64,000 nt of DNA from Nodosilinea sp. FACHB-131. Lineage in GTDB: Bacteria > Cyanobacteriota > Cyanobacteriia > Phormidesmidales > Phormidesmidaceae. The DNA lies in the NCBI RefSeq assembly GCF_014695395.1, contig NZ_JACJOF010000030.1:1-64000 (forward strand). Reading direction: 5' to 3'. Shown piece after piece: positions 15,621 through 27,484 of the stretch; within the stretch, counting starts at the first letter, position 1, and each line of letters opens with the position of its first letter. Below the pieces are notes generated by a model that saw only the letters and a program-made list of their open reading frames with translations, did no database searches and was not told the DNA's origin. The position numbers and the translations under genes are program-made.

Positions 15621-16655
15621 CTAGATATCCACTTGCCGACCTGTTTCGGCAGCGATCGCGATTGCTTCCATCAGCTTCACAAAGTCGGTAGCCATGGGTC
15701 CCGCCGATACTGGTGAAGGCCTATTGTTGGCAACGCACTCTAAAAAGTGAGCGCACATCTGTTGAAGTGGCTCTAGGCGGGCGATCGCCACCGCTTCAAC
15801 CGCGAGACCACTGGGTACAAAAGGGGGCTCCTGGGGCTGAAAGTGCCCAGAGTATAGGGTAAGGGGCTGAGCCTGAGGGCTTTCGTCAAAGACCAGGGTG
15901 CCGCGATCGCCTACTAAAGCCAACCGCCGCTGTCGGTCGGGGTTGGCCCAGCTCACGTGCACCATTACTTCTAGCGGGGCATAGCCAACTGGGTTGGGGT
16001 ACATCAGCCGTAGCCAACCCACATCTCGCAACTTGGCCTCCGCCTCGGTTTGCAGCCACACTGGCCCCCAAGCGGCGACAGCCAGCGGGCTCTGCCCCAG
16101 CCAGTAATTCAAAATGGAAATGTCATGGATGGCTAGATCCCAGAACACGTCGGCATCGGAGCGTACTGGCCCCAGGTTGGTGCGGGCGGCATAGCCGTAA
16201 CGCAGGGGCCCAATTTGACGGCACAGCTCGCGACCCCGTTGCACTGCCGGGTGAAACAGATAGGTGTGATCGACCATGAGCTGTCGCTGCTGGGTAGTGG
16301 CTAGCTGACAAAGAGCAGCACTGCGGTTGCTGTCTAGCGTGAGGGGCTTTTCGCTCAGCACGTGCAGGCCGGCTTTTAAGGCCGCCTGAATTATGGGGTA
16401 GTGAGTGCTGGCCGGGGTAGCAATTACTACGGCCTCTAGGCCTGAATGGGTCATGGCCTGAGGCCAGTCGTCGTAGCAGGCCACGGTGTCGCCCAGGGCA
16501 AAGCGATCGCGCAACTCGTCTAACCGCTGTCGATTAGGATCGACCACCGCCACTACTCGCGCCGTGGGCAGAGCCAAAAAGTTTCGCATCAGGTGACTGC
16601 CCCAGCGGCCCAAACCAAAAATAGCGAGGTTAAGGGGACGGGGAGGAGGACTCAT
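15621..16655 (-). CDS. Gfo/Idh/MocA family NAD(P)-dependent oxidoreductase
   Basis: The N-terminal Rossmann domain has the dinucleotide motif IFGLGRWGSHL, followed by VVDPNRQRLDEL, and the family motif EKPLTLD, whose Lys is catalytic in most members. The C-terminal alpha/beta domain contains DLAIHDISIL. These enzymes act on sugars, inositols or imines; the substrate here is unknown. The frame extends up to 16793, but the extra residues are proline-rich and lie inside rnc, so I start at the ATG at 16655 (MSPPPRPLNLAIFG), giving 344 residues. This start still overlaps the last 26 bases of rnc in another frame, indicating an operon rnpB-rnc-oxidoreductase. Confidence 0.88.
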   Translation of the reverse strand: MSPPPRPLNLAIFGLGRWGSHLMRNFLALPTARVVAVVDPNRQRLDELRDRFALGDTVACYDDWPQAMTHSGLEAVVIATPASTHYPIIQAALKAGLHVLSEKPLTLDSNRSAALCQLATTQQRQLMVDHTYLFHPAVQRGRELCRQIGPLRYGYAARTNLGPVRSDADVFWDLAIHDISILNYWLGQSPLAVAAWGPVWLQTEAEAKLRDVGWLRLMYPNPVGYAPLEVMVHVSWANPDRQRRLALVGDRGTLVFDESPQAQPLTLYSGHFQPQEPPFVPSGLAVEAVAIARLEPLQQMCAHFLECVANNRPSPVSAGPMATDFVKLMEAIAIAAETGRQVDI

Positions 16656-17367
16656 AGGTAAGGGCTTGACGAAGGCGATCGTAGGCGACGGCGGCGGCGG
16701 CCTGCTCGGCCTGTTTTTTGGTGGGGCCGTGACCGCTTCCCCAACAGGTTTCCCTAAACCAGACGGTAGATGCATAGCGCTGGGGGTCGCCATCTACCGA
16801 TCGCTGCTCTTCGGTGCGGTACTGAGGTAGGGTTTTGCTGTGAGCCTGGGTGAGTTCTTGCAGGGCTACCTTGTAGTTTTGTCGGGTTGGGTCTTGGCGC
16901 ACGACAGCCGTCAGCCGCAGCAGTGAGTCGTCTAGCCAGACGCGCACTGACCCTAGGGCATGGGTTTCTAAATAGAGCACGGCCACTACCGCCTCTAGGG
17001 CGTCGGCTAGGTGGGTGGGGCCAACCGTCATCCCACGGGCAATGGTGAGGTAGGGGGCTAGATCTAGCTCTTGGGCTAGCTGGGCGAGGGTGCGATCGCT
17101 AATCAGTACCGATCGCACCGCCGACAGTTCCCCCACTGAAGCGTTGGGAAAATTTTCTTGCAAACATTCTGTTGCCGCCAGTCGCAGCACCGCATCTCCC
17201 AGCAGCTCAAGCTGTTCGTAGTTGTTGGCTGCGTCTACCGACTTGTGGGTCAAAGCCTGGTTGAGGCGCACCCAGTTGAGAGTACCAGCGGTGGGTAAGG
17301 CAGACTTTTGCACCCACTGCTCCAGCTGTCGCTGTCGAGATGGGGGGAGATCGGTCACGGTCAACAA
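16630..17367 (-). CDS. rnc: Ribonuclease III
   Basis: RNase III cleaves double-stranded RNA, maturing 16S/23S rRNA precursors and regulating mRNAs. The nuclease domain (residues 15-150) has the signature EQLELLGDAVL with the metal-binding Glu and Asp, and a second acidic pair in DALEAVVAVLYLE. The C-terminal double-stranded RNA binding domain (about 165-235) ends with KKQAEQAAAAVAYDRL. The start is TTG at 17367, with a second TTG next and a GTG at 17358 as alternatives; no ribosome site is seen because rnpB ends about 20 bases upstream. The 3' end overlaps the oxidoreductase start by 26 bases. Cyanobacteria often carry two or more RNase III genes, so this may not be the only one. Confidence 0.93.
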   Translation of the reverse strand: MLTVTDLPPSRQRQLEQWVQKSALPTAGTLNWVRLNQALTHKSVDAANNYEQLELLGDAVLRLAATECLQENFPNASVGELSAVRSVLISDRTLAQLAQELDLAPYLTIARGMTVGPTHLADALEAVVAVLYLETHALGSVRVWLDDSLLRLTAVVRQDPTRQNYKVALQELTQAHSKTLPQYRTEEQRSVDGDPQRYASTVWFRETCWGSGHGPTKKQAEQAAAAVAYDRLRQALTYESSSPSP

Positions 17368-17389
17368 ATCGTCAGTAGGAAGAAGATGG

Positions 17390-17772
17390 AGGGAAGGAGG
17401 TAGACATAAGCCGGGTTCTGTTCCCCTGTTGCCAGGGGGGCGGTTATCTATCTGGGACGCTTGTTGCCAAACGCCTCTTGCGGTACGTAACAGCGGGGCT
17501 GGAAAAAGACCAACCTTGCCCCTCGACCTTGCACCCGACCGGGGTTTACCGAGCCAGCACCTCTCGATGCTGCTGGTGCGCTCTTACCGCACCCTTGCAC
17601 CCTTACCTGTGCCCCTGGAAAAATTCCCGAAGCCATCGGCGGTATGTTTCTGTGGCACTTTCCTCACGGTTGCCCGCACTGGGCGTTACCCAGCAGGTCT
17701 GGTCTTTCGGGAGCCCGGACTTTCCTCAGATTGGCAAAACCAATCCGCAACCACCTGCGCTACCTCCCTCTT
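17390..17772 (-). ncRNA. rnpB: RNase P RNA (class A)
   Basis: RNase P RNA is the catalytic part of the enzyme that matures tRNA 5' ends. Read on the minus strand, GAGGGAGGTAG near the 5' end pairs with CTACCTCC near the 3' end (helix P1). Universal blocks follow in order: AGGAAAGTCCGGGCTCC (CR I, 17711-17727), GGGTAAGGGTGCAAGGGTGC (17588-17607 region), GGTAAGAGCGCACCAGC (17570-17590) and ACAGAACCCGGCTTA (CR V, 17407-17421). The AGAGGTGCTGGCTCGGTAAA stretch is typical of cyanobacteria. Ends are estimated to within about 10 bases. It lies directly upstream of rnc in the same direction. Confidence 0.95.
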
Positions 17773-18008
17773 GTTAATAGTTTAAGCCCCAGGGTAGAAA
17801 CGCTGCGTATAAAACAGCAGCGGTGGATGGCCCTTTTTGTCTATCACCGCCCGTACTTGGCTCCAGCGGACAACCCTGCTTTTCTACTCTTCAAGGCAAA
17901 GTGGGCTGCTGCTGAAAGCGGGCTTGGAACTGAGAAGAATAACAATAGGTGGGGGCGATCGCAACAACAGCAGCCGCTACCGCCAGTGTCCTACAACCAA
18001 ACCGATAC

Positions 18009-18046
18009 AAAACACCCCGGCTAACTTAGGTCAGCCGGGGTGTTTT
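18009..18046 (-). terminator. Terminator of the rpo operon
   Basis: A perfect 14-bp stem (AAAACACCCCGGCT / AGCCGGGGTGTTTT) with a 10-base loop begins 12 bases after the rpoC2 stop codon; on the minus strand it ends in TTTT. The symmetrical A/T ends would let it work in both directions. The stretch from here to rnpB (17773-18008) shows no gene. Confidence 0.88.
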
Positions 18047-18057
18047 GGTCAATCGTT

Positions 18058-21000
18058 CTAGAGGGCTTCGGTTTGGTCGTCGATTAAGAGATCATCGTCG
18101 ACATCAATTCCGCTCCCCAGTCCGGGGAAGTCACCGTTGCCGCGCGGCGTGCCATCTTCCAACGACATACCGCCGATCATTTCATCGTCATTGAGCATAC
18201 TGAGGTTGCCCTCAAGGTCATAGCTGCGAGCGGTGAAATCATCCAGCACCACGTCCTGGAGCACCATGTCGTCGTCCAAAATGGCCGACTCATAAGCCGG
18301 ATCAAGTTCTGGCGCTGGAGACTCTTCATAGGCGTTATAGCCCGTCCCGGCCGGAATCAAACGACCGATGATGACGTTCTCCTTCAGGCCGCGCAGCCAG
18401 TCCGACTTGCCTTCGATCGCCGCTTCTGTCAGCACTCGGGTGGTTTCCTGGAAGCTAGCGGCGGAGATGAAGCTATCGGTGTTCAGCGAAGCTTTCGTGA
18501 TCCCCAGCAGCACCGGCGTGTATTCCGCCGGAGCACCGCCCGTGATCGCCATGGCCTCGTTCACCTGCTCCACCTGGTAGATTTCCACCAGCTCACCGGG
18601 CAGCATGGTGGTATCACCGCCGTCGTCAATGCGGCACTTCGACGACATCTGCCGCACGATCACCTCGGTGTGCTTGTCGGAGATGTCGATGCCCTGGGAC
18701 TGGTACACCGACTGCACCTCGTTTACCAGGAACGACTGCACCTCCTGCAAGGCCCCAAGCGCCGCATCGTGAATGCCCATGCCCAGGCTGAGGTTGTACT
18801 TAAAGAACACCTCCAGAATCTGGTGGGGGTTGGCGGGACCGTCGGTGAGGTGCTCAGCGGTGCTCACCCGCTGGCCATCGGAGACAATTACATTCTGGCC
18901 GGGGCTAATCGGATATTCCGTCACCACGCCATCGTCTTCGATGATTTTGACCTCGACAGTCTCGTCATCGCTATAGACCACCTGAGCGTTGCCGGGGCGC
19001 TCAGACAGCACACAGGCCTCCTTGGGTTTACGGGCCTCCAGTAGTTCCTCAATCCGGGGTAGACCCTGGATGATGTCGCCGGTTTTAGCCCGCTCAAACA
19101 CCAGGAGTACCAGGTTGTCACCCCGCTGTACCAGGTCACCGTCTTCAATATGCAGCACGGCACCGGTAGACACCCGGTAGGGACGAGCCAGCCGCAGAGC
19201 AATTTGGCCGCCTTCGATGGCGGTTACCTGGCCTGACTCTTCGTGGGTCAGACCAGGGGCTAGCTCAGTATCGGCTACCACCAGATCGCCCACCTTTACC
19301 GTCGGCTCTTTGCCTTGGAGATCGACCTTCATGCGGTCGGACTCGCGCACGACCAGCACTCGGCGAACAGCCTCTTGCCCTTCGCGAATACCGCGCACCT
19401 CGCCTGCTTCTTTACAGCGAATTTCGGTGCGGGCCACTACGGCTCCTGGCTCAATCTGCTGGCCATCTTCCACCAGCAGTCGGGTGACGGTGCTGCCCTG
19501 GGTTTGGTCAGCCACTACGTCACGGCGAATTACCTGGGTTTCGAGCACCACCATTTGCAGGCGCATCAGGTCGGCATCGCTGTCGTCGGGTACCAGCTCA
19601 ATGTCGGCCACTACGTGGGGGGATTCGTCTTCGATGTCGAGCACCAGCTGAGTGCGCAGCAGCTCAACGCCAACCACTGATTTCACCCGCTCCCCATCTT
19701 TGAAGGGAATCCGCTGGATGGCGCGCAGCTTGATCGAACCAGCGGCATCGGCGGCGCTGTCCTGGCTGGGTACAGCGGGCTCGTTGGGCACGACGTATTC
19801 TTCCACCGGGCGCAGCAGCAGGGCGGGGCCATCGGGGGTTTCGACATACTCGATGTAGCGCAGGGCATCGGCCACTAGACCTGGCATGACCTCTTCCCCA
19901 GCGTTGACCAGAGTGCCATCGCGATCCATCACATCCTCGGGGGCATCCACCATGTGAATGTCACCAGGCTTGACCAAGATCTCGCGCAGAATGTCATTCT
20001 TTTGGGTAACTTCGACCACACCGCTGTTTTGGCAGAAGATGTCTTTAACGACTTCAGTGCCCGCTTCCAGGTACTGGCCGTCTTCCACCATCAGCAGAGA
20101 AATGTCTTTGTTGACCTCGTGAGCCTCCTCAGGAATCCACAGCAGGGTGCCGCCCTGAACGACTTCGTAGCCCTGCTTGCCCTTGCCTTTTTTGGCCACA
20201 TCGACCCCGGCGAACTTGACGATACCGCCCGTTTGGGTGTGGAAGCGATCGTCTTCGAGTTCAGCAATTACCTGGCCGCTGGTGACCTTGGCCCCCGGCG
20301 TGGCGATCAGAGAGAACCGCTGACCGTGGGCGGTCTCAATGAAGTAGTGCTCCCGACCCTGACCCTGCTCCTTACGTACATGGGCTTGGTCAAGCATGAC
20401 GGAGGCGGTGATGATTTCAACCTCGCGAGTGCCTTTTTCATCGTCGGCTTCGGGCAACCGCACCAAACCACCCCGTTCAGTGGTGAGTTTGGTTTCGGCC
20501 AGCGTGTCATCGGCGTTGACGTAGTCACCGTTGCGCACCACCGGCTCGGCACTGGGAGGCAGGTTGTAAACGTCACCGGCTAGCACCCACAGCAGACCGC
20601 CCCGCTGGGCTAAGCGGGTGGTGTTGCCCTGACGGTCAGTTTTCTCTTCCTGCACTAGGCCGGCAAATTTTACTTCCCCAGCTAGGTCAGAGGTCACGTC
20701 TTTGGTAGCCTTCTCGGTCACCTTGCGCGTGCGCCCTGCTGAGGGAAGCTCAGCCAGGAGCTGATCCTTTTGTACGGTCTCACCGTCATCGACAAACAGA
20801 ATCGTGCCCTGGGGCAGCGATTCAGATTTATTCTTGCCGCTGCCCTCGATCACCACGTCAGCGTTCGACTCGATCATCAACGCATCTTCGCCGTAGCGAG
20901 TGCGGAAGGCACGGGTCTTCAAATTTTTAGGCAGCTTCACGGTGCCATCCTTGCTGGCCCGGATGCGGGGTGCCACTTCGCCGGTAAAGGTACCGCCAGT

Positions 21001-22038
21001 GTGGAAGGTGCGCATGGTCATCTGAGTGCCAGGTTCACCGATGGACTGGGCCGCAATGATGCCCACGGCTTCGCCTAGGTCAACCATTTCAGAGTGGGCC
21101 AAGCTCCAGCCGTAGCAAAGGCGGCACACGGAGCGGGTGGCTTCGCAGGTGAGGGGCGATCGCACCACCACGCCTTCAACCCCAGCCTCAGCCAGCATTT
21201 CTGCCGTCTCTGGAGACACGGGATGGTCTTTCTCCAACAGCACTTCGCCGGTTTTAGGATGCGGCACATCTTCGGCGACCACCCGGCCCAGCAGACGGTT
21301 CTCCAAAGGAATCAGCACCCGCTCACCATCGGTCATGCTGCGCAGGGGAATGCCGCGGGTCGTACCGCAGTCATGCTCCCGGATGATTACATCCTGGGAG
21401 ACGTCCACTAGACGGCGGGTGAGATAGCCTGAGTCGGCAGTTCGCAGCGCCGTATCCACCAGACCCTTGCGGGCCCCGTAGGAAGAGATCACGTACTCGG
21501 TAACGGTCAGCCCTTCGCGAAAGTTGGTCTTAATGGGCAGGTCGATGATTTCCCCTTGAGGGTTCGCCATCAGACCCCGCATACCCACTAGCTGGCGCAC
21601 CTGGGAGATGTTTCCCCGGGCCCCCGAGAAGGCCATCATGTATACCGAGTTAAGGGGGTTGTTTTCCTTGAAGTTCTTCACCACCTGGTCTTTCAGCTCT
21701 TCACTGGTGTCGTTCCAGGTGTCAATTACCTTAGTGAGACGCTCTACTTCAGTGATTTCGCCCCGCGTGTACCGCTCTTCGGTAATGCGAATGTCTTCTT
21801 CGGCAGCAGCCAGCATGCCCTTCTTCTCCTGGGGTACCTGGAGGTCTTCCACGCTAATGGAGACCCCAGCCCGGGTGGCGTACTTAAAGCCCAAGTCTTT
21901 GATGCGATCGGCCATCTGGGACGTGCGGGCGGTGCCGTAGTGGGTAAACGACCAGGAGATCAGCTTTTTGAGCTGCTTCTTATCGATAATCCGGTTCCGA
22001 AAGGTCAGAGAGGTTTGAGGTGCCCCTTGCTCAGCCAT
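18058..22038 (-). CDS. rpoC2: RNA polymerase beta' subunit, C-terminal part (beta'')
   Basis: In cyanobacteria and plastids beta' is split, and rpoC2 encodes the C-terminal half. The 1326-residue length is typical and includes the long insertion of beta-barrel-like repeats (about residues 340-960) characteristic of this lineage. Conserved landmarks are [21 protein letters not shown] (here [12 protein letters not shown]), the trigger-loop region [31 protein letters not shown], seen in part as [20 protein letters not shown], and RSPLTCE with zinc-site cysteines in CRLCYGW. The acidic C-terminus ends DDQTEAL. It is the last gene of the operon, 55 bases after rpoC1, and is followed by a strong terminator. 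Confidence 0.98.
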   Translation of the reverse strand: MAEQGAPQTSLTFRNRIIDKKQLKKLISWSFTHYGTARTSQMADRIKDLGFKYATRAGVSISVEDLQVPQEKKGMLAAAEEDIRITEERYTRGEITEVERLTKVIDTWNDTSEELKDQVVKNFKENNPLNSVYMMAFSGARGNISQVRQLVGMRGLMANPQGEIIDLPIKTNFREGLTVTEYVISSYGARKGLVDTALRTADSGYLTRRLVDVSQDVIIREHDCGTTRGIPLRSMTDGERVLIPLENRLLGRVVAEDVPHPKTGEVLLEKDHPVSPETAEMLAEAGVEGVVVRSPLTCEATRSVCRLCYGWSLAHSEMVDLGEAVGIIAAQSIGEPGTQMTMRTFHTGGTFTGEVAPRIRASKDGTVKLPKNLKTRAFRTRYGEDALMIESNADVVIEGSGKNKSESLPQGTILFVDDGETVQKDQLLAELPSAGRTRKVTEKATKDVTSDLAGEVKFAGLVQEEKTDRQGNTTRLAQRGGLLWVLAGDVYNLPPSAEPVVRNGDYVNADDTLAETKLTTERGGLVRLPEADDEKGTREVEIITASVMLDQAHVRKEQGQGREHYFIETAHGQRFSLIATPGAKVTSGQVIAELEDDRFHTQTGGIVKFAGVDVAKKGKGKQGYEVVQGGTLLWIPEEAHEVNKDISLLMVEDGQYLEAGTEVVKDIFCQNSGVVEVTQKNDILREILVKPGDIHMVDAPEDVMDRDGTLVNAGEEVMPGLVADALRYIEYVETPDGPALLLRPVEEYVVPNEPAVPSQDSAADAAGSIKLRAIQRIPFKDGERVKSVVGVELLRTQLVLDIEDESPHVVADIELVPDDSDADLMRLQMVVLETQVIRRDVVADQTQGSTVTRLLVEDGQQIEPGAVVARTEIRCKEAGEVRGIREGQEAVRRVLVVRESDRMKVDLQGKEPTVKVGDLVVADTELAPGLTHEESGQVTAIEGGQIALRLARPYRVSTGAVLHIEDGDLVQRGDNLVLLVFERAKTGDIIQGLPRIEELLEARKPKEACVLSERPGNAQVVYSDDETVEVKIIEDDGVVTEYPISPGQNVIVSDGQRVSTAEHLTDGPANPHQILEVFFKYNLSLGMGIHDAALGALQEVQSFLVNEVQSVYQSQGIDISDKHTEVIVRQMSSKCRIDDGGDTTMLPGELVEIYQVEQVNEAMAITGGAPAEYTPVLLGITKASLNTDSFISAASFQETTRVLTEAAIEGKSDWLRGLKENVIIGRLIPAGTGYNAYEESPAPELDPAYESAILDDDMVLQDVVLDDFTARSYDLEGNLSMLNDDEMIGGMSLEDGTPRGNGDFPGLGSGIDVDDDLLIDDQTEAL

Positions 22039-22093
22039 AGGTTTCGCCCTTGTGTAGTGATGTTCGTGCTGTGTCGGTGTTGTGGTGTGGCCC

Positions 22094-23968
22094 CTAGCCT
22101 GCGATCGCGTCGAGCACCGCCTTGTTGTAGATAATGCGGCCGGCAGTCGTCTTGATGTACTGGGAGATTAATTTGCCTTCGCTGTCTACGCGCACTCGGC
22201 GATCGGGATAGATTTCGGTGATGCTGCCATCCTCAGATTCCATCCGCTCTGGGGCAAGGTTCTTAGGCTGGTCAGACTCCACCTCGCCGTCAAATCGTAG
22301 CCAGACCTTAGCGTGCAGATCCACCAGGCCCTGCTCGAAGGCCATAATGGCGTCTTCCATGCTGCCGAAATAGTGGCCCTCGCCTTTAGTTGCATCGGGG
22401 TTTTCCGCCGTTAGGTAGTAGCAGCCCAACACCATGTCCTGGGATGGGGTAATAATGGGCTGGCCAGTGGCAGGCGACAGCACGTTGTTCGATGCCAGCA
22501 TCAGCAGACGGGCCTCCGACTGCGCCTCAAGGGACAGCGGCACGTGCACGGCCATCTGGTCACCGTCAAAGTCAGCGTTAAAAGCCGGACACACTAGCGG
22601 GTGCAGCTGAATTGCCCGCCCTTCCACCAGGATGGGTTCAAACGCTTGAATTCCCAAACGGTGTAGAGTCGGAGCCCGGTTGAGCATGACCGGATGGCTC
22701 TCAATCACCTCTTCCAGCACGTCCCACACGCTGGGGTCGTTGTGCTGAATCAGCTTCTTTGCCGCCTTGATGTTGTTGACCAGACCCTGGCGAATCAGCC
22801 GATGGATCACAAAGGGCTGAAATAGCTCGATCGCCATCTCCCGAGGCAGACCGCACTGGTGAATCTGCAGCTTCGGCCCCACCACAATTACAGAACGGCC
22901 GGAGTAATCAACTCGCTTGCCCAACAGGTTCTGTCGGAAGCGCCCCTGCTTACCTTCGATAATGTCGGAGAGTGACTTCAGCGGGCGATTGTTAGCCCCC
23001 ACCACGGTTCGACCCCGGCGACCGTTGTCAATCAGGGCATCTACCGCCTCCTGCAACATCCGCTTTTCGTTGCGGACGATGATTTCAGGAGCCAGAATCT
23101 CCTGAAGGCGAGCCAACCGGTTGTTGCGGTTGATCACCCGGCGGTACAGGTCGTTCAGGTCAGAGGTCGCAAAACGGCCGCCGTCCAACTGCACCATCGG
23201 CCGCAGATCGGGCGGAATTACCGGAATCACGTCCAGCACCATCCACTCAGTCTTAGAACCTGTGGCAATAAAGTTGTCGATTACCCGCAGACGCTTGATC
23301 AACTTGGCCCGCTTCTGGCCCTTAGAATTGGCGATGTCTTCCCGCAGCTTTTCCGCTGTGGTTTCCAATTCCAGATCCTCTAGCAGCCGCTGAAGAGCTT
23401 CAGCGCCAATGCCAACCTCTACCCCAGCCAGCTCAGTCTCTTCGTCGTAGAGCTGGTCTTCAATTTCAATCCACTGATCTTCTGTCAGCAGCTGCTTATA
23501 GCTGAGATTCTCAGCGTTACCCGGATCAAGCACTACGTAGGCGTTGAAGTAGACAATCTGCTCCACGTCCCGCAGCGGCATATCGAGCAGAATGGCGATG
23601 TAGCTGGGAATGCCTTTGAGGTACCACACGTGGGCTACCGGAGCAGCCAGCTTGATATAGCCCATGCGGTGACGACGCACCCGCGATTCAGTCACCTCTA
23701 CACCGCAGCGCTCACAGACAATGCCGCGATGGCGCACACGCTTGTACTTACCACAGTGGCACTCCCAGTCCTTGGCGGGGCCAAAGATGCGCTCACAGAA
23801 CAGCCCGTCCATTTCGGGTTTAAGAGTGCGGTAGTTAATGGTTTCAGGCTTGGTCACCTCACCCACAATTTGCCCGTTGGGCAGGGTGCGTTCCCCCCAC
23901 TGGCGAATGCGTTCTGGGGAGGCTAATCCAATTTTGACGTAGTCAAACCGCTGTTCTAGCTTGGCCAT
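22094..23968 (-). CDS. rpoC1: RNA polymerase beta' subunit, N-terminal part (gamma)
   Basis: RpoC1 is the N-terminal piece of the split beta' subunit. The zinc-binding site is [20 protein letters not shown], near residue 70. The catalytic loop NADFDGDQM, whose three Asp residues hold the active-site Mg ions, lies near residue 455, preceded by [13 protein letters not shown]. The longest frame starts at 24007, but the family N-terminus is [18 protein letters not shown], so the ATG at 23968 is the start, giving 624 residues. It lies 102 bases after rpoB and 55 before rpoC2. Confidence 0.98.
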   Translation of the reverse strand: MAKLEQRFDYVKIGLASPERIRQWGERTLPNGQIVGEVTKPETINYRTLKPEMDGLFCERIFGPAKDWECHCGKYKRVRHRGIVCERCGVEVTESRVRRHRMGYIKLAAPVAHVWYLKGIPSYIAILLDMPLRDVEQIVYFNAYVVLDPGNAENLSYKQLLTEDQWIEIEDQLYDEETELAGVEVGIGAEALQRLLEDLELETTAEKLREDIANSKGQKRAKLIKRLRVIDNFIATGSKTEWMVLDVIPVIPPDLRPMVQLDGGRFATSDLNDLYRRVINRNNRLARLQEILAPEIIVRNEKRMLQEAVDALIDNGRRGRTVVGANNRPLKSLSDIIEGKQGRFRQNLLGKRVDYSGRSVIVVGPKLQIHQCGLPREMAIELFQPFVIHRLIRQGLVNNIKAAKKLIQHNDPSVWDVLEEVIESHPVMLNRAPTLHRLGIQAFEPILVEGRAIQLHPLVCPAFNADFDGDQMAVHVPLSLEAQSEARLLMLASNNVLSPATGQPIITPSQDMVLGCYYLTAENPDATKGEGHYFGSMEDAIMAFEQGLVDLHAKVWLRFDGEVESDQPKNLAPERMESEDGSITEIYPDRRVRVDSEGKLISQYIKTTAGRIIYNKAVLDAIAG

Positions 23969-24070
23969 GCTGGGTATTTTCCTTGTAAGCGCGCTCGGTC
24001 TGATCAATGCAGGTTAGGCCGACCTCCGGAACTGGGTCAGATACAATTCCGGGGTCGGATCAGGGATAGG

Positions 24071-27000
24071 CTAGTCTTCTACTTCCTCTAGCTCTTCATC
24101 CCGGGCGATGGACTCATAGGTGGGGCGAGAAGGGGTACGGCGACTGTTGACGTCGGCCATGAGATCCACTTCGGTATCGCGGCTAGTGCCGTCTTCCCGA
24201 GTTTCTACCTTGTGCACCGCAATGTCTAAACAGAGGGACTGAAGCTCTCGCATCAGCACCTTGAAGGACTCAGGGGTACCCGGCCGAGGAATCGACTTAC
24301 CCTTGACGATCGCATTGAGCGCCTCATTACGGCCTTGCATATCGTCCGACTTCACCGTCAGCAACTCCTGAAGGGTGTAGGCTGCCCCAAAGGCTTCCAG
24401 GGCCCAAACTTCCATTTCTCCAAAGCGCTGACCACCCTGCTGGGCCTTACCACCCAGAGGCTGCTGAGTCACCAGAGAGTAGGGGCCTGTAGAACGAGCG
24501 TGGATCTTGTCGTCAACTAGGTGCACCAGCTTCAGCATGTAGGCTCTACCGACGGTAATTGCCTTGTCAAAAGCTTCCCCGGTACGGCCGTCCCGCAGCA
24601 CAATTTTGCCGGGGTCGTCAGGATTGAAGATCCAGTCTTTGCCGCTGGTTTCTCGCGCTTCCATCAACTTGCCGTGGGTAGAGTTTCGAGAGGCCTCCTC
24701 TCCGTACATCTCGTCGAAGGGAATCACCTTGAAGCGACAATCAAGGTTGTCGGCAGCCCAGCCCAGCAGACACTCAAACACCTGCCCCACGTTCATGCGG
24801 GAAGGTACTCCAAGCGGGTTGAGGGCAATGTCGATGGGAGTGCCATCGGGCAGGTAGGGCATATCTTCAATGGGCAAAATGCGGGAAATAATTCCCTTGT
24901 TGCCGTGGCGACCAGCCATCTTGTCGCCCACCTGAATCTTGCGCTTTTGGGCCACATAGACCCGCACCACCATGTTGGCGCCGGGGGGCAGCTCGTCGCC
25001 CTGCTCTCGGGTAAACACCCGCACATCCACAACCCGACCTTTCTCTCCGTTGGGCACTCGCAGAGAGTTATCGCGCACGTCTCGAGCTTTTTCACCAAAG
25101 ATGGCCCGCAGCAGCTTTTCTTCAGGGGGCTGGTCAGACTCGCCCTTAGGCGTGACCTTACCCACCAGAATGTCACCTGACTCTACCCAGGCCCCAATGC
25201 GAATGATCCCAGTTTCGTCAAGCTGACGCAGGGCATCTTCACCAACGTTGGGAATCTCCCGAGTGATTTCCTCGGGGCCAAGCTTTGTCTGGCGCGCCTC
25301 GATCTCAAACTTCTCCACGTGAATGGAGGTGTAGACGTCGTCGTATACCAGACGCTCGCTGAGCAGGATAGCGTCCTCGTAGTTATAGCCCTCCCAAGGC
25401 ATGTAGGCGACCAAAACGTTTTGCCCTAGCGCCAATTCACCGCCCTCGGTAGCAGAGCCGTCAGCCAACACCTGGCCCGACTGCACCTTTTCCCCAGGGA
25501 ATACGATGGGGCGCTGGTTCAGACAGGTGTCTTGGTTAGAGCGCTGGTACTTTTGCAGCTCGTACTCGTGGACGTTGCCTTCGGGATCGCGAACCTTGAT
25601 CAGATCGGCATCCAGGTAGACAATTTCCCCGTCGGTGCGGCTGATGATCACCATGCCCGAGTCACGGGCGGCCTGGGCTTCTAAGCCAGTCCCCACCAAA
25701 GGGCGTTCAGGCTGAAGCAGAGGCACGGCCTGGCGCTGCATGTTAGAACCCATCAGCGCCCGGTTGGCGTCGTCGTGCTCTAGGAAAGGAATCAGCGAGG
25801 TAGCCACAGAGATAATCTGTACGGGTGACACCGCGACGTAGTCCACCTCAGTGGAGTCAGTGGTGGTGAAATCTTGGCGATAGCGCACCGGAATTGTGCT
25901 GCCAATGATGTAGCCGTTTTCGTCGGTGGCAATGTCTCCAGGGGCGACCCGCAGATCGTCTTCCTCATCGGCAGTCATATAGATGGGCTCGACGTCCTTG
26001 AAGACCCGACCGTTCTCAGCTTTGAAGAAGGGGGTCTCAATGAAGCCGAACTCATTGACACGGGCGTGGGTAGCTAGAGAGCCAATCAGGCCGGCATTAG
26101 GACCTTCCGGAGTTTCAATGGGACAGATACGTCCGTAGTGGGAGGGGTGAATATCCCGCACGGCAAAACCAGCCCGCTCCCGGGTGAGGCCGCCTGGGCC
26201 GAGGGCGCTAATGCGTCGCTTGTGGGTCAACTCCGCCAGAGGGTTGGTTTGATCCATAAACTGGGAGAGCTGGCTAGAGCCAAAGAACTCCTTGATAGCA
26301 GCCACCAGAGGCTTCGGGTTGACCAGAGATGCTGGGGTGAGTGAGTCTGAGTCAGAAACGGTCATGCGTTCCCGAATGATGCGCTCTAGGCGGTTGAGAC
26401 CTACTCGCACCTGGTTTTGCAGCAGCTCACCCACGGAACGCACCCGGCGGTTACCTAGGTGGTCGATGTCGTCGATGGAACCGATATCAAATTCGAGATT
26501 GATCAGGTAGTCAATCGCCGACAGAATGTCGGTGGGGGTCAGCACCCGAGTGGCATCAGGCACGTTGAGGCGCAGCTTGCGGTTGAGCTTATAGCGACCT
26601 ACCCGGCCTAGGTCATAGCGCTTGGGGTCAGAGAATCGCGAGTGTAGCAGCTGCTCACCGCCCGCCACGGTGGGCGGTTCGCCGGGACGCAGCTTGCGGT
26701 ACAGCTCTAGCAGAGCCTCCTCTTCGCTGAACTGGCCCTCCTTCTCAATGGTTTTTTGGAAGTAGTCGGGGTGACGCAGAGAGTCAAAGATCTCGTTGTC
26801 GGTTAGCCCCAACGCCTTGAGCAGCACCTGAGCCGATAGCTTGCGGGTCTTGTCAATGCGAACCCAAACCAGGTCGTTTTTGTCGGTCTCAAACTTGAGC
26901 CAAGCACCCCGGTTGGGGATCAGGTTAGCGTTGTAGGTGCGGCGACCGTTTTTGTCGGTCTCGGCCTTATAGTAGACCCCAGGGCTGCGCACAATCTGGT

Positions 27001-27379
27001 TAACGATGACTCGCTCTGCACCGTTGATGATGAAGGTGCCGCGATCGGTCATCAAAGGCAGGTCACCAATAAAGACTTCCTGCTCCTTAATCTCCCCAGT
27101 CTCCTTGTTGATTAGCCGGGTAGGCACATACATTTGCACGGCGTAGGTGGCATCCCGCCGCTTGGCTTCATCGACGTCATACTTAGGGCTTTTGAGCTTG
27201 TACTGTTTGCCGAGGAAATGCAGTTCAAGTTTGCCGGTATAGTCGGTAATAGGAGAAAAGCTTTCCAGCTCTTCGATTAATCCCTCTTCTAGGAACCAGC
27301 GAAAACTAGACCGCTGGATTTCTACCAGGTCGGGCAGGACAAAGTTGGGGGGAGCTTGGTAAACGGTAGTTTCAGTCAT
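24071..27379 (-). CDS. rpoB: RNA polymerase beta subunit
   Basis: The beta subunit forms one jaw of the polymerase and carries the rifampicin pocket. Seen are the rifampicin-region blocks [20 protein letters not shown] and [11 protein letters not shown], then [11 protein letters not shown]-type [15 protein letters not shown], and near the end [20 protein letters not shown]. The ATG at 27379 ([11 protein letters not shown]) has AGGAG eight bases upstream and gives 1102 residues, the usual cyanobacterial length; the extra 15 codons of the open frame are rejected. It is the third gene of the rpsT-tatD-rpoB-rpoC1-rpoC2 run. Confidence 0.98.
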   Translation of the reverse strand: MTETTVYQAPPNFVLPDLVEIQRSSFRWFLEEGLIEELESFSPITDYTGKLELHFLGKQYKLKSPKYDVDEAKRRDATYAVQMYVPTRLINKETGEIKEQEVFIGDLPLMTDRGTFIINGAERVIVNQIVRSPGVYYKAETDKNGRRTYNANLIPNRGAWLKFETDKNDLVWVRIDKTRKLSAQVLLKALGLTDNEIFDSLRHPDYFQKTIEKEGQFSEEEALLELYRKLRPGEPPTVAGGEQLLHSRFSDPKRYDLGRVGRYKLNRKLRLNVPDATRVLTPTDILSAIDYLINLEFDIGSIDDIDHLGNRRVRSVGELLQNQVRVGLNRLERIIRERMTVSDSDSLTPASLVNPKPLVAAIKEFFGSSQLSQFMDQTNPLAELTHKRRISALGPGGLTRERAGFAVRDIHPSHYGRICPIETPEGPNAGLIGSLATHARVNEFGFIETPFFKAENGRVFKDVEPIYMTADEEDDLRVAPGDIATDENGYIIGSTIPVRYRQDFTTTDSTEVDYVAVSPVQIISVATSLIPFLEHDDANRALMGSNMQRQAVPLLQPERPLVGTGLEAQAARDSGMVIISRTDGEIVYLDADLIKVRDPEGNVHEYELQKYQRSNQDTCLNQRPIVFPGEKVQSGQVLADGSATEGGELALGQNVLVAYMPWEGYNYEDAILLSERLVYDDVYTSIHVEKFEIEARQTKLGPEEITREIPNVGEDALRQLDETGIIRIGAWVESGDILVGKVTPKGESDQPPEEKLLRAIFGEKARDVRDNSLRVPNGEKGRVVDVRVFTREQGDELPPGANMVVRVYVAQKRKIQVGDKMAGRHGNKGIISRILPIEDMPYLPDGTPIDIALNPLGVPSRMNVGQVFECLLGWAADNLDCRFKVIPFDEMYGEEASRNSTHGKLMEARETSGKDWIFNPDDPGKIVLRDGRTGEAFDKAITVGRAYMLKLVHLVDDKIHARSTGPYSLVTQQPLGGKAQQGGQRFGEMEVWALEAFGAAYTLQELLTVKSDDMQGRNEALNAIVKGKSIPRPGTPESFKVLMRELQSLCLDIAVHKVETREDGTSRDTEVDLMADVNSRRTPSRPTYESIARDEELEEVED

Positions 27380-27484
27380 GGGTCTCCTAGTGCAGGTTGG
27401 CCAGGTGCAGGTGGCCAAGATCAACGACGCGTCTGGAACAATAGGCAGCAGCGAACAAATCGCCTCGCCTGATTAAGCTAACTG

